DNA from: Mucilaginibacter ginsenosidivorax
Lineage (GTDB): Bacteria > Bacteroidota > Bacteroidia > Sphingobacteriales > Sphingobacteriaceae
Assembly (NCBI RefSeq): GCF_007971525.1
Contig: NZ_CP042437.1
Location: 6,262,001 to 6,326,000 of the forward strand
Reading direction: 5' to 3'
Length of the DNA stretch: 64,000 nt
Shown here: piece by piece, positions 18,540 through 27,171 of the stretch
Layout: each line of letters opens with the position of its first letter
How positions within the stretch are numbered: the first letter of the stretch is position 1
Program-made: the position numbers and the translations under genes
The notes under the pieces: generated by a model
Seen by the model: the letters and a program-made list of their open reading frames with translations, nothing else
Database searches by the model: none
Told to the model about the DNA's origin: nothing

Positions 18540-19751
18540 ATGAAAATTAATTTCAAGGTTGCTGTTTTCTTTTTGCTGTACCTGTCGCTGGCCGGTTGCA
18601 AAAAATACGATACAGACTATAAATCTTTTTTAGATCATCACGAGGTAACTTACCCTGGCCTGGCCAGCGGGGTTACCTACCATACCGGCAATTTGCGGGC
18701 CGTGCTGGTTTGGCACCCCAGCCCCGATCCAAGTATCAAAAACTACGTGGTAAGCTGGAATAATGGCAGCGATTCGGTAGTTGTTAATGCTACCTCGCAT
18801 AGTCCGGCCGATTCAATTACCGTGTCAATCCCCAATTTAAAAGAGTATGTATATACTTTCACCATCGTAGCACATGATAACGATGGCAACAAATCTGTAG
18901 GGCAGGATTTAAACAACGTGCGGGTGTATGGTCCATCATATATATCGGCGCTGTTTAACCGGGGGTATAATACGGCAAACCCATATTCGTTAAATGATGA
19001 CGGCACCGTAACGTTAAACTTTAACAAGGCCGATACGGGTAACGTATCAACCACTATTTTATATACCAATAAGCTTGGCGCTGCTACCCAAAAATCATTC
19101 GGGCCTAATGATAACTCGGTAACTTTAACCGATTATAAACTGGGCAGCCCAATAAGTTACCAGTCGGCATATAAACCAACGCCCGACGCGGTGGATGCGT
19201 TTCCGGTAAAAACTGCCGATAGCTTCCCAACCATTTATAATATTGTGGAATGCGATAAATCATTGTTCAAGGCCTATAACCTGCCAACAGATGTGCCATC
19301 GGCCTACGGCTGGGAAACATATTACCTGTGGGATAAAAGTACCGGCGAACCTGGTTTTCATACCCCCGGCCAAAATTTCCCTATCTGGTTCACGTTTGAC
19401 ATGGGGCAATCGGCATCGCTGGCCAAAATGAAAATCTGGCAGCGCGAATCGGGCCTGTATAACTATGGCAATCCAAAACGCTTCGAAATTTACGGCAGCA
19501 ATAACCCAAGCTCAAACGGCGACTTTAGCAATTGGGTAAAGCTTGCCAGCTTCACTTCGGTTAAACCATCGGGACTGCCTGTTGGCCAAAACACCGATGC
19601 CGACCTTGCGTTTGAACGCGCCGGCGAGCCATTTACCTTCCCGGCTAATTTGGCGCCATACCGCTACATCCGGTTTAAGGTACTGGAAACATGGGGCGGC
19701 GGCAACTACTTCCACCTGTGCGAGCTAACGATGTACAAAACAGATAAATAA
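18540..19751 (+). CDS. Surface lipoprotein, DUF4998-like with discoidin-like C-terminus
   Basis: This 403-residue lipoprotein has lipobox LAGC followed by KKYDTDYKSFLDHHEVTYPG, a start typical of DUF4998-type proteins. An FnIII-like segment (RAVLVWHPSPDPSIKNYVVSW) follows. The C-terminal domain (about 245-403) is discoidin/F5-8-like and parallels the preceding gene: YGWETYYLWDKSTGEPGFHT, then RYIRFKVLETWGGGNYFHLCE. The frame opens at a TTG (18513), but the ATG at 18540 begins the signal peptide. It is the last gene of the PUL1 susCD operon and ends at a clear terminator. It is probably a second surface glycan-binding protein, a role inferred from position. Confidence 0.78.
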   Translation: MKINFKVAVFFLLYLSLAGCKKYDTDYKSFLDHHEVTYPGLASGVTYHTGNLRAVLVWHPSPDPSIKNYVVSWNNGSDSVVVNATSHSPADSITVSIPNLKEYVYTFTIVAHDNDGNKSVGQDLNNVRVYGPSYISALFNRGYNTANPYSLNDDGTVTLNFNKADTGNVSTTILYTNKLGAATQKSFGPNDNSVTLTDYKLGSPISYQSAYKPTPDAVDAFPVKTADSFPTIYNIVECDKSLFKAYNLPTDVPSAYGWETYYLWDKSTGEPGFHTPGQNFPIWFTFDMGQSASLAKMKIWQRESGLYNYGNPKRFEIYGSNNPSSNGDFSNWVKLASFTSVKPSGLPVGQNTDADLAFERAGEPFTFPANLAPYRYIRFKVLETWGGGNYFHLCELTMYKTDK

Positions 19752-19775
19752 TGGGTTTATAAATTGGTTAAATGT

Positions 19776-19812
19776 AGCCGGTAACTGTAATGGTTGCCGG
19801 CTTTTTTGTTTT
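19776..19812 (+). terminator. Rho-independent terminator at the end of the PUL1 susCD operon
   Basis: A ten-pair stem (AGCCGGTAAC at 19776-19785 with GTTGCCGGCT at 19793-19802, one wobble) and a seven-base loop are followed by a T-rich run to about 19812. It sits 24 bp after the stop. A near-copy of its right arm and T-run recurs at 19880-19899. Confidence 0.82.
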
Positions 19813-19930
19813 GGGGCGACGGCTTTTTTGTAGAGACGCATCACATGCGTCTCCCTCATGCAAATCATCCCGCAGTAATGGTTGCCGGTTTTTTTGTTAG
19901 GAAAAATGTGGCAAAAAGCGGAGGGAAAGC

Positions 19931-20037
19931 GCGAATCCCCTCTCGAGAGGGGCGGAGGGGTGTGTTTATGCGAGCGAAGGTTGAACGCTGGTGAACACAC
20001 CTTTGCTACTGCTAAATCCCGAGCCCGCCTCTTGAGA
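19931..20037. repeat. Palindromic intergenic element, family C, copy 1
   Basis: It starts GCGAATCCCCTCTCGAGAGG, runs through GGAGGGGTGTGTTTATG and TTGAACGCTGGTGAACACAC, and ends with CGCCTCTTGAGAG. The left arm is the reverse complement of 32605-32639, and the middle matches 21519-21592. It looks like a non-coding mobile repeat without its own gene. Confidence 0.6.
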
Positions 20038-20071
20038 GTAAATAAAAATGAGATATTCTAACAAGGCGTCT

Positions 20072-21199
20072 TCACTTCTTTTTAGCGGTATCCGGCCCGT
20101 AAAAAGTTGTTCCGCCAATTTGGGTGGTTATTTTTAGTTTTTGGGTGGTGGCCACTTTATCTTTTTTAACCAAGGCCAGGTATTTTTTTAAGATGGCCTT
20201 TTGCCGCGGCGTTCCTTCTTTTGCTATATGGGTTAACTGGTCATGAAAGGCATCTACAAACAGGGTGTCGTTCCCAAAATCTCCAAAACAGGCTATCTTT
20301 TTGGCGGTAAGTTCTTCAGGGTCATTTTGTTGGAGCGAAATATCAGGTTTATAAAGCCGGCGTTTATTATCCCATATGTAATTTACACCGCCTTCTCCTT
20401 CAATAAGCGAAATGTCAGAGTTTGCACACCAGGGGCAATCGCCTTCGTTAACAGCGCCGGGGAAAAACTTGTATTTATAATTAACCCAAATTTCATCAGC
20501 ATCTTCGGTGTTAAGGTCGCTGCTGTTAAATTTAAAGCTTGTGCTAACATCCTGGTTAATATATAAGCCCCATCCTTCAATCCGGGCTTCATTAGCCAAC
20601 TCCAAGCAATGATAAACTCTGTTGTTTATCAGTTTATAAAAACTATAACCATCTGAGTAAACTCCCGAACCGCGTTCATATACCCGCCTGAAGTAGAAAG
20701 TTTTGTTTGGCGAAAAGCTGTTAGATACATAAAGTTCCGGCCCCGAATAAAACATGTAAAATTCTTCCAGGTAAACCAGGTACCAGTTACCGGCAATGTT
20801 TTTAAATACCGCCATGGAGGGGTAACTCGCATCCCAGCCCATCAGGCATACCAGTTCTTCGCCTGGTTCCTGGTCAAGGTTTATAAACAACGGGTTTAGC
20901 AGCGCCATTCCTCTTCTAACCGAATCTACGTCACCCTCATCCTTGATTTTAAGAAGCGAATCGGGTTTGGTATACTTTTCAAATTCGCGCAGTAATAAAT
21001 TGGCGTGCCTGTGTTTGTAATCAAAATGCCGCACCTTCTCTATCCAGGCCGTTGGTATAGCTATCTTCACATTATAATCGTCGTGCCGGCTGGTGTCCCT
21101 GTAAACGTTTTTCTCCGGCTTTGGGGGATTATTATCATGACGGGCACAGCCAAAAAACAAGGGAAATAAAAGCAAAACAACAGCAAAAAAGCGGCGCAT
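20072..21199 (-). CDS. Hypothetical lipoprotein
   Basis: This 375-residue protein has a signal peptide and lipobox LFFGC, then ARHDNNPPKP. The N-terminal half contains LLNPLFINLDQEPGEELVCLMGWDASYPSMAVFKN, which reads like an FG-GAP-type or integrin-like beta unit (cited whole only by its ends elsewhere: 'INLDQEPGEELVCLMGWD'). The rest is rich in aromatic residues and ends in a basic helical stretch. I do not recognise the family. It is transcribed alone, convergent with the PUL1 operon, with no obvious partner. An outer- or inner-membrane anchor facing the periplasm is inferred from the lipobox. Confidence 0.75.
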   Translation of the reverse strand: MRRFFAVVLLLFPLFFGCARHDNNPPKPEKNVYRDTSRHDDYNVKIAIPTAWIEKVRHFDYKHRHANLLLREFEKYTKPDSLLKIKDEGDVDSVRRGMALLNPLFINLDQEPGEELVCLMGWDASYPSMAVFKNIAGNWYLVYLEEFYMFYSGPELYVSNSFSPNKTFYFRRVYERGSGVYSDGYSFYKLINNRVYHCLELANEARIEGWGLYINQDVSTSFKFNSSDLNTEDADEIWVNYKYKFFPGAVNEGDCPWCANSDISLIEGEGGVNYIWDNKRRLYKPDISLQQNDPEELTAKKIACFGDFGNDTLFVDAFHDQLTHIAKEGTPRQKAILKKYLALVKKDKVATTQKLKITTQIGGTTFYGPDTAKKK

Positions 21200-21518
21200 G
21201 GTTAGGTTGGTATTTGGGTATTAATTTAGCTAATAAGTGCTGTATTTATTTAATGAATTAGAAAAAAATAGCGCCATCTGCAAAGCTCTCAGGCGGGTTA
21301 ATCTCATGGGCGTTCTCTTATACTACACGGCCATAATCCGTTAACCAACGGACGGTATCTGGTATAAACACTAACGTAAAATTGCGGTAATGAATGAACT
21401 TTGAGCAGGCTGCTAATTCGTTTTAGCGTGGCGATTGATTGTCATTGGATGTTCTTAGAAGGCATGGATGCAATTACTAATTCGTTTTAGCAATGCGCAT
21501 ACCTGTGAGCAAGATGGC

Positions 21519-21592
21519 GTTTATGCACCGGAACGTTGAACGCTGGTCACACACCCCCTGTAATGCTCAATCCGGTGCGCCCCCTCGCGAAA
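21519..21592. repeat. Palindromic intergenic element, family C, partial copy
   Basis: GTTTATGCACCGGAACGTTGAACGCTGG (cited by position) and the following CACACACCCCC align with the middle of the copy at 19931-20037, which has the same TTGAACGCTGG and ACACAC order. The outer CTCGAGAG arms are weak here. Confidence 0.45.
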
Positions 21593-21642
21593 GCTACAGC
21601 GTGTATCCATCTATAGTTAGATGCTCGATTATCAATAATAAA

Positions 21643-21777
21643 ATGTCATTTCGAACGAGGTACGAGGAGAAATCTTGGACGCCCTGCACCTCGAAAAGCC
21701 CGTTGGAATACAGGGCGTAAAAGATTTCTCCTCACCACCTCACGCGCTATCCACCGCTGGTTCGTTCGAAATGACAT
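21643..21777. repeat. Palindromic intergenic element, family B, copy 1
   Basis: This 135-bp element has ends ATGTCATTTCGAAC and GTTCGAAATGACAT, and inner arms GAGGAGAAATCTT and AAGATTTCTCCTC. A second copy lies at 43414-43546 in the opposite orientation, sharing ends, inner arms and parts of the core (GGAAT-CA-GGCGTA). It resembles REP/MITE-like elements of Sphingobacteriaceae. Confidence 0.75.
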
Positions 21778-21910
21778 CTTCTTTTATAAACATATGTGTA
21801 CAGACGGTAATTACGGCGATTGGCCGTTGATTATCCTGTGCGGACTACCTTTAGATCACTTTTTAACAAATTCATCTTTTTCCCTATATTTAATCCCAAA
21901 CCCGCCCTAC

Positions 21911-23620
21911 ATGAAAAAGCTGATCTTGTTCATATTCCTTATCTCTCCGTTTTTTGCAAGTGCCCAAACTTTCAGGGTAAACATCGATCCTTCGCTTGGC
22001 GAAAGCAAGGAATTGGATGGCAGGCTGTTGCTCCTGCTCTCTAAAAACAACAAGGCCGAGCCCCGTTTCCAGGTGAGTGACGGTGCCGAATCGCAGCTGG
22101 TTTTTGGGATGGATATCAACGGGTGGCAGCCGGGCACCAGTCAGCTAATAGATGTGCAGGCTTACGGTTACCCGCTGGAGCGCTTGAAGGATGTGCCTGC
22201 CGGCGATTATTACGTGCAGGTGGTGTTACATAAATACGAAACATTTCATCTTAAAACCGGCCAAACCGTAAAGCTGCCGATGGATAGGGGCGAAGGACAG
22301 CACTGGAATATGGCGCCGGGCAATATTTATTCGGCCCCGGTCAAAATTCATTTCGACCCGGCTGCTTCAAACGAGTTAACGCTTAATATCAGCAAGGTTA
22401 TCCCGCCTATTGAAGCGCCTAAGGATACCAAATACATCAAACACATCAAAATTCAAAGCAAGCTGCTTACCGAATTCTGGGGCAGGCCGATGTATCTTGG
22501 TGCAAACATATTGCTGCCCGCCGGTTTTGATGAGCACCCTAATGTGAAATATCCGCTGGCTATTTTCCATGGGCATTTCCCGGCCGACCTGGAAGGCTTC
22601 AGCACCACGCCGCCCGACCCGAATTTGAAGCCCGATACTTCGGCACGTTTCCATATCACAGGCTATAACAGGATAGTGCAGCAGGAGGCCTACGATTTTT
22701 ATAAGCAATGGACAGGCCCTGCCTTCCCGCGGGTACTGGCCATCGAGATTCAGCATGCCAACCCGTATTATGACGATTCATATGCCGTAAACTCGGCCAA
22801 TCTTGGTCCGTACGGCGATGCGATAACTTACGAATTGATCCCCGAGATTGAAAAGCAATTCAGGGGGATAGGTAAAGGCTGGGCCAGGTTTATGTACGGC
22901 GGATCGACAGGTGGCTGGGAAGTGCTGGCCGCGCAGGTTTTTTATCCCAACGAGTATAACGGCTGCTACGCCGCATGCCCCGACCCGGTAGATTTTCACC
23001 ATTACATGACCATTAATCTTTATGGCGATAAAAACGCCTATTTCCTGTCGTCAGATTTTAAACAGACACCCCGCCCCGAAGAACGCGACTACCTGGGCCA
23101 TGTAGGATCGACCATGAAAGAGGTTAACCAAAGCGAACTGGCCATAGGTACACGCAGCCGCAGTGGTGGTCAGTTTGATATCTGGGAAGCCGTATTTTCG
23201 CCCATGGATAAGGATGGTTACCCCAAACGCATCTACGATAAAAATACCGGCGCTATAGATACCTCGGTTGCTGCCTACTGGCGCGAGCACTTTGATCTTA
23301 CGCACATCATCCAACGCGACTGGCCAAAAATTGGCAACAGTCTGAAAGGTAAAATTCACATCTACGTAGGCGATATGGACACCTACTACCTCAACAACGC
23401 CGTTTACACAGCCGAAGACGTGCTCAAAAAGCTCAATAATCCCAACTGCAACTGCGAAGTTGACTACGGCGACCGCGCCGAACACTGCTGGAACGGCGAC
23501 CATACCCAACCCAACTACATCAGCCGCCTGCGCTACCACCAAATGTTCATCAAAAAATGGGCCGCCGAGATTAAAAACAGAGCACCAAAGGGAGCGGATT
23601 TGAAGAGCTGGAGGTATTAA
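21911..23620 (+). CDS. Secreted alpha/beta-hydrolase esterase
   Basis: This 569-residue protein runs from the ATG at 21911, where the signal peptide begins (MKKLILFIFLISPFFASAQ); the frame is open further upstream without a credible start. An N-terminal beta-rich domain (about 20-165) precedes an esterase domain with the nucleophile elbow YGGSTGGW (Ser332). Later come GDMDTYYLNNAV and AEHCWNGDH, which supply likely acid and histidine residues. It fits the putative esterase (Esterase D-like) family. The substrate is unknown; a carbohydrate ester is possible given the glycan context. It stands alone between repeat-rich spacers. Confidence 0.8.
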   Translation: MKKLILFIFLISPFFASAQTFRVNIDPSLGESKELDGRLLLLLSKNNKAEPRFQVSDGAESQLVFGMDINGWQPGTSQLIDVQAYGYPLERLKDVPAGDYYVQVVLHKYETFHLKTGQTVKLPMDRGEGQHWNMAPGNIYSAPVKIHFDPAASNELTLNISKVIPPIEAPKDTKYIKHIKIQSKLLTEFWGRPMYLGANILLPAGFDEHPNVKYPLAIFHGHFPADLEGFSTTPPDPNLKPDTSARFHITGYNRIVQQEAYDFYKQWTGPAFPRVLAIEIQHANPYYDDSYAVNSANLGPYGDAITYELIPEIEKQFRGIGKGWARFMYGGSTGGWEVLAAQVFYPNEYNGCYAACPDPVDFHHYMTINLYGDKNAYFLSSDFKQTPRPEERDYLGHVGSTMKEVNQSELAIGTRSRSGGQFDIWEAVFSPMDKDGYPKRIYDKNTGAIDTSVAAYWREHFDLTHIIQRDWPKIGNSLKGKIHIYVGDMDTYYLNNAVYTAEDVLKKLNNPNCNCEVDYGDRAEHCWNGDHTQPNYISRLRYHQMFIKKWAAEIKNRAPKGADLKSWRY

Positions 23621-23951
23621 TGAAGGTGATGATAAATGCGTATGAAGGATCCTGATTTGAAAGCAAAGCTGGTGCCGGCGGCGGGTGAATAATAGTTTTT
23701 TGATGTAATGCTATGAAGCTGACGGAATTTTATTCAATATTGTAACCTGTTTTTCGTCGTCTTTGTGCGTATTCGTCGATAAAACTCAAAGAAAAGTAAT
23801 AACACTCAACAAAATATATTAAAAATCAGTGTTCTAATCTACCGTCATTGCGAGGTACGAAGCAATCCTAAACAATGTGGGACTTAGCATGTAGGGGATT
23901 GCTTCGTACCTCGCAATGACGGTTATTTGATAGTCATAGTAAAACTAAAAA
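23621..23951. other. Intergenic region with family A repeat
   Basis: This 331-bp spacer after the esterase gene contains a complete family A element at 23841-23923, ending 28 bp before the DoxX-like gene. The remainder is AT-rich and shows no gene. Confidence 0.6.
23841..23923. repeat. Inverted-repeat element, family A, copy 1
   Basis: This 83-bp element has perfect 28-bp terminal inverted repeats (23841-23868 and 23896-23923; outer end ACCGTCATTGCGAGGTACGA). The 27-bp core is the reverse complement of the core of the copy at 25892-25974. It can form a very strong cruciform or hairpin and may act as a transcriptional barrier or a non-autonomous mobile repeat. Confidence 0.85.
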
Positions 23952-24341
23952 ATGAAAACAACCGTACTCATATCCCGTCTGCTGCTTGGCTTTTTATACC
24001 TGGTGTTTGGCTTGGATTATTTTCTGCATTTTATACCGTACCAGCCATTACATACCGGTGCGGCGGGTGCATTTATTGCCGGGTTAAAGGGTACGGGGTA
24101 CTTTTATCCTATCCAAAAAGTGATACAGATAACAGGCGGCTTATCGCTGCTTACCAACCGTTATGCGCCCTTTTCGGCAGTGGTACTGTTCCCTATCAGT
24201 TTAAATGTGTTGTTGTTTCATACCTTCCTGGTGCCATCGGGCTGGTTGATGGGTGTTTTCCTGGTAGCCCCAAACCTGCTTTTAGGCGTTGGGTATTGGA
24301 AGTATTATAAAGCAATGTTTGTTGCAAAAGCGGTGGTGTAA
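23952..24341 (+). CDS. DoxX-like small integral membrane protein
   Basis: This 129-residue protein has four hydrophobic segments (about 6-24, 40-62, 70-92, 98-118) and the opening SRLLLGFLYLVFGLDYFLHF. The layout is that of DoxX-type proteins, which are linked to redox and membrane quinone functions but lack one general role. It begins 28 bp after a family A hairpin and lies 117 bp before the PLP-enzyme gene. It could share a transcript with that gene. Confidence 0.65.
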   Translation: MKTTVLISRLLLGFLYLVFGLDYFLHFIPYQPLHTGAAGAFIAGLKGTGYFYPIQKVIQITGGLSLLTNRYAPFSAVVLFPISLNVLLFHTFLVPSGWLMGVFLVAPNLLLGVGYWKYYKAMFVAKAVV

Positions 24342-24458
24342 CCGCTTAGTTAAAATATTTCATTAAATCGCTTCTAATCAGTAATCTCCATAGCAGGTAA
24401 CAACTAAAAACACGAATCAATTGCTTGTTTGTATGCATCAAATACGCTAAATTCGTTC

Positions 24459-25757
24459 ATGACCAATAATCGACGCAGTTTCATCAAACAGGCGGCCGTA
24501 CTTACCGGCGCTTTTTCGGCTACAAGCCTGTTTAACCAGGCGCATGCTGCCGACTGGACTTCAGCATTAAACAGGGTAAGCCGTTTAACGCCGCAAGAGG
24601 TGGCGCAGGACGAGGATTTTTGGGGCGTCATCCAGCGGTCGTACTCGGTAAGCGCTAATATCATCAACCTGAACAATGGCGGTGTGTCGCCATCGCCAAT
24701 TGTGGTGCAGCAGGCCGTGGAGCGCTACAACCAGCTTACCAACGAAGGTCCGTCGTATTTTATGTGGCGCATCCTTGACCAGGGGCGCGAGCCGTTGCGC
24801 GAAAAGCTTGCCTTGCTGGCCGGTACCTTGCCCGATGAAATTGCCGTAAACCGTAACGCTACCGAAGCCTTGAATACCATCATCTGCGGCTTGCCCCTGA
24901 AAAGCGGCGATGAAGTGATTGGCGCAAAGTTAGATTACCCGCACATGGTACAGGCTTATCGCCAGCGTGCCCTACGCGAGGGCATAGTATACAAACAACT
25001 TACCTTCGACTTTCCGATTGAGAATGACGAGCAGATTGTAAAGGCTTACCAGGATGCCATCACCTCCAAAACAAAACTGATACACGTTACACATATAGTA
25101 AACTACGTGGGCCAGATTATGCCCGTACGCAAAATTTGCGATATGGCGCATGCCCGGGGTATCGAGGTAATTGTAGACGGGGCCCATTCTTTTGGGCTGC
25201 TCGACTTCAAGATTCCCGATTTAAATTGCGATTACTTTGGCACCAGCCTGCATAAATTCCTGTCGGCACCTATTGGCAGCGGCATGATGTGGATTAAAAA
25301 AGAAAAAATAACTAAAGTGATGCCGCTCCTGTGTGATGATAACCCATTGGGCCCCGATATCCGCAAGTTTGAAAACCTGGGCACCCGCAGCTTCCCGATA
25401 GAGCAGGGGATAGGCGAGGCTATTAACTTTCAGCTGGCAATTGGCAGCAAACGTAAGGAAGATCGCATCCGTTATCTTAAAAATTACTGGGCTACCAAAG
25501 TACAGCACCTGCCCAAAGTTAAGCTGCATACCTCGTTAAAACCAGAATACTCCTGCGCTATCTGCGGCATATCTATTGATGGTATGACACCCGCGCAACT
25601 GGATGCCGCGTTATTTAGTCAATATAAAATTCACCAGGTATCCATTGTATTTGAAAATGTAAACTGCGTGCGCATAACACCGCACGTATACACCACCCTT
25701 GCCGACCTTGATAAGCTGGTAAAAGCAATTACAGAAATAGCCGGGAAGGCCACCTGA
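24459..25757 (+). CDS. Tat-exported class V aminotransferase-fold PLP enzyme (isopenicillin-N-epimerase-like)
   Basis: This 432-residue protein runs from the ATG at 24459; a TTG upstream is rejected because the Tat signal NNRRSFIKQAAVLTGAFSAT starts here, with a cut after AHA near 30. The fold-type-I PLP core has DGAHSFGLLDF (cofactor-ring Asp) and the Schiff-base lysine Lys266 in SLHKFLSAP. NRNATEALNTIICGL and GEAINFQLAIGSKRKEDRI match the CefD-like branch of class V aminotransferases. Tat export means it would fold with PLP in the cytoplasm before crossing to the periplasm. The substrate is unknown; racemase, epimerase or lyase activity on an amino compound is possible. Confidence 0.85.
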   Translation: MTNNRRSFIKQAAVLTGAFSATSLFNQAHAADWTSALNRVSRLTPQEVAQDEDFWGVIQRSYSVSANIINLNNGGVSPSPIVVQQAVERYNQLTNEGPSYFMWRILDQGREPLREKLALLAGTLPDEIAVNRNATEALNTIICGLPLKSGDEVIGAKLDYPHMVQAYRQRALREGIVYKQLTFDFPIENDEQIVKAYQDAITSKTKLIHVTHIVNYVGQIMPVRKICDMAHARGIEVIVDGAHSFGLLDFKIPDLNCDYFGTSLHKFLSAPIGSGMMWIKKEKITKVMPLLCDDNPLGPDIRKFENLGTRSFPIEQGIGEAINFQLAIGSKRKEDRIRYLKNYWATKVQHLPKVKLHTSLKPEYSCAICGISIDGMTPAQLDAALFSQYKIHQVSIVFENVNCVRITPHVYTTLADLDKLVKAITEIAGKAT

Positions 25758-26167
25758 TGTTAGGTTAATGATGATAGTCCTAAGTCGAAAGTTTTAAGTT
25801 CTGAGAGGCTGTTTAAAATCAAAACACAGATCGTCATTGCTTCGTGTCTTATAATGGTATAATTATAAGTTGTTGATTGTCAATATAATCCATCGTCATT
25901 GCGAGGAACGAAGCAATCCCCGACAAGCTAAGTCCCACATAGTTCAGGATTGCTTCGTACCTCGCAATGACGGTAGTTTAGAACATTCTTTTAACTACGT
26001 AACCCAGTACTACTTACTTACACAGCACTTGTTTTGGCTACAAAGGATGGTAAAAAAAAATCCGATTAACATTTGCTGTAGAAACTGTAACATTTGTGGC
26101 ATTAAAAAAAAAGGCAATCGCATAGTTTTACGCTTTAAACCGTAATTCGGGGTTGCCAATAATTTAA
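25758..26167. other. Intergenic region with family A repeat
   Basis: This 410-bp spacer contains short TAAGTCGAAAGTTTTAAGT-type words (about 25780-25800), a truncated family A end (25832-25858) and a complete family A element (25892-25974). Then comes AT-rich sequence before the AraC gene. A plus-strand frame at 25870-26145 is made of repeat sequence and is rejected. Confidence 0.6.
25892..25974. repeat. Inverted-repeat element, family A, copy 2 (opposite orientation)
   Basis: The ends match copy 1 (ATCGTCATTGCGAGGAACGA on the left, with two differences; the right arm ends CTCGCAATGACGGT). The core GCTAAGTCCCACAT reads opposite to copy 1. The two copies bracket the DoxX-like and PLP-enzyme genes as inverted repeats. 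Confidence 0.82.
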
Positions 26168-27055
26168 ATGTATCAAATGCCGGTTCCTAATGTGATGCGC
26201 GAAACAACGTCCCTGAATATGGGCGATTGTTTTTCGATATTTTCGAAAGTGAAGGAAAAGTTTGATTTTCCTTTACATTACCACAACGAATATGAGTTAA
26301 ACCTGATCATAAATGCCAAAGGCGCCAAACGCATTATTGGCGATAGCATAGAAACTATTGACGATATCGAGCTGGTGTTTATTGGCCCAAACGTTTACCA
26401 TGGGTGGTTTACGGGAGAATGTACCAGCGAGGCCATTAATGAGGTTACCATTCAGTTTCATACCGATTTATTTGATGAAAAGTTTTTACAACGTAACCAG
26501 TTGTTTTTTATTAAAAGCATGTTTGAAAACGCCCGGCGGGGCTTGGTTTTCTCGTATGAAACTACCCGCGATATCACCCGGCGTATATTAAACCTTAGCA
26601 ATAAGGATGGCTTTAACTCGGTATTGGAGCTGCTTGCCATATTGCATACGCTATCTACATCCAAAAACAGGAGGATGCTATCTGATCCTGGCTTTTCGGA
26701 CGAAAAATTCAGGTATACAAATGGGCGTGTTGATAAGGTTTTTGATTACATGAAAAACAATTTCGACAAGCGCTTAACGCTTGCCGAAGTAGCTACGGTT
26801 GCCAACATGCCCGAGGCCTCATTTTGCCGGTTCCTGAAAAAAAATACGGGCAAATCGTTTATTGAAAGCCTAAATGATATCAGGCTTGGTAATGCATCCC
26901 GTATGCTCATAAACACCACGCATTCCATCGCCGAAATTGCTTACCAGTGCGGCTTCAATAATATTTCAAACTTCAACCGGATATTTAAACGCCATAAGCT
27001 ATGTGTCCCTAAAGAGTTCAGGAAGGCCTACACACTTGGCACCAGGGTAGGTTAA
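26168..27055 (+). CDS. AraC-family transcriptional regulator (PUL2)
   Basis: This 295-residue regulator has an N-terminal cupin (about 25-105: FPLHYHNEYELNLIINAKG, VFIGPNVYHGW) and a C-terminal AraC double HTH (about 190-290). The HTH includes LTLAEVATVANMPEASFCRFL and IAEIAYQCGFNNISNFNRIF, then the closing FKRHKLCVPKEFRKA. It lies 116 bp upstream of the HTCS gene on the same strand, so PUL2 has two AraC-type regulators side by side. Its own promoter lies in the repeat-rich spacer. Whether it binds the CAATCGATTG palindrome is not known; AraC proteins more often use direct repeats. Confidence 0.93.
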   Translation: MYQMPVPNVMRETTSLNMGDCFSIFSKVKEKFDFPLHYHNEYELNLIINAKGAKRIIGDSIETIDDIELVFIGPNVYHGWFTGECTSEAINEVTIQFHTDLFDEKFLQRNQLFFIKSMFENARRGLVFSYETTRDITRRILNLSNKDGFNSVLELLAILHTLSTSKNRRMLSDPGFSDEKFRYTNGRVDKVFDYMKNNFDKRLTLAEVATVANMPEASFCRFLKKNTGKSFIESLNDIRLGNASRMLINTTHSIAEIAYQCGFNNISNFNRIFKRHKLCVPKEFRKAYTLGTRVG

Positions 27056-27144
27056 CCTCTTTTTAATAATTAAAATATATTGATGTTAATATAACACTTA
27101 TTACGTAATTTTATAAATCCCGTAAACCGGATTATTAAACCCCG

Positions 27145-27154
27145 CAATCGATTG
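27145..27154. promoter_or_regulatory. Candidate operator palindrome CAATCGATTG, copy 1 (HTCS)
   Basis: This perfect 10-bp palindrome lies inside CCGCAATCGATTGTT (27142-27156), which is identical over 15 bp to 43626-43640. It ends 17 bp before the HTCS start codon. The central CpG dyad resembles LacI/GalR-type operators, but no LacI gene is in the window. Being so near the start, it would fit repression or autoregulation. Confidence 0.5.
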
Positions 27155-27171
27155 TTGGTAATTACTAAATA

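Larger units (their letters stand above)
19752..20071. other. Intergenic region with terminator, hairpin and palindromic repeat
   Basis: This 320-bp spacer lies between convergent genes. It contains the terminator above, a GAGACGCAT-cac-ATGCGTCTC hairpin (19833-19853), a duplicated terminator right arm (19880-19899) and a copy of the CCTCTCGAGAGG repeat family (19931-20037). No gene was seen. Confidence 0.6.
21200..21910. other. Repeat-rich intergenic region
   Basis: This 711-bp spacer holds a 15-bp direct repeat CTAATTCGTTTTAGC (21413-21427 and 21477-21491), a partial family C element (21519-21592) and a full family B element (21643-21777). A plus-strand frame at 21493-21720 lies inside the repeats and is rejected as a gene. 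Confidence 0.6.

Noticed and set aside
21493..21720. Plus-strand frame of 75 codons
   Set aside because: It lies across family C and B repeats; its MSFRTRYEEKS segment recurs in a frame at 43269-43547 only because both cross the same repeat.
20072..25757. Segment considered as a prophage or integrative element
   Set aside because: No integrase, phage structural or conjugation gene and no attachment-site pair was found.
25870..26145. Plus-strand frame of 91 codons before the AraC gene
   Set aside because: It runs through family A repeat sequence and low-complexity A-tracts, with no protein-like pattern.
27045..27075. AGGTTAACCT followed by T-run after the AraC gene, as terminator
   Set aside because: The palindrome has no loop and cannot form a stable stem.
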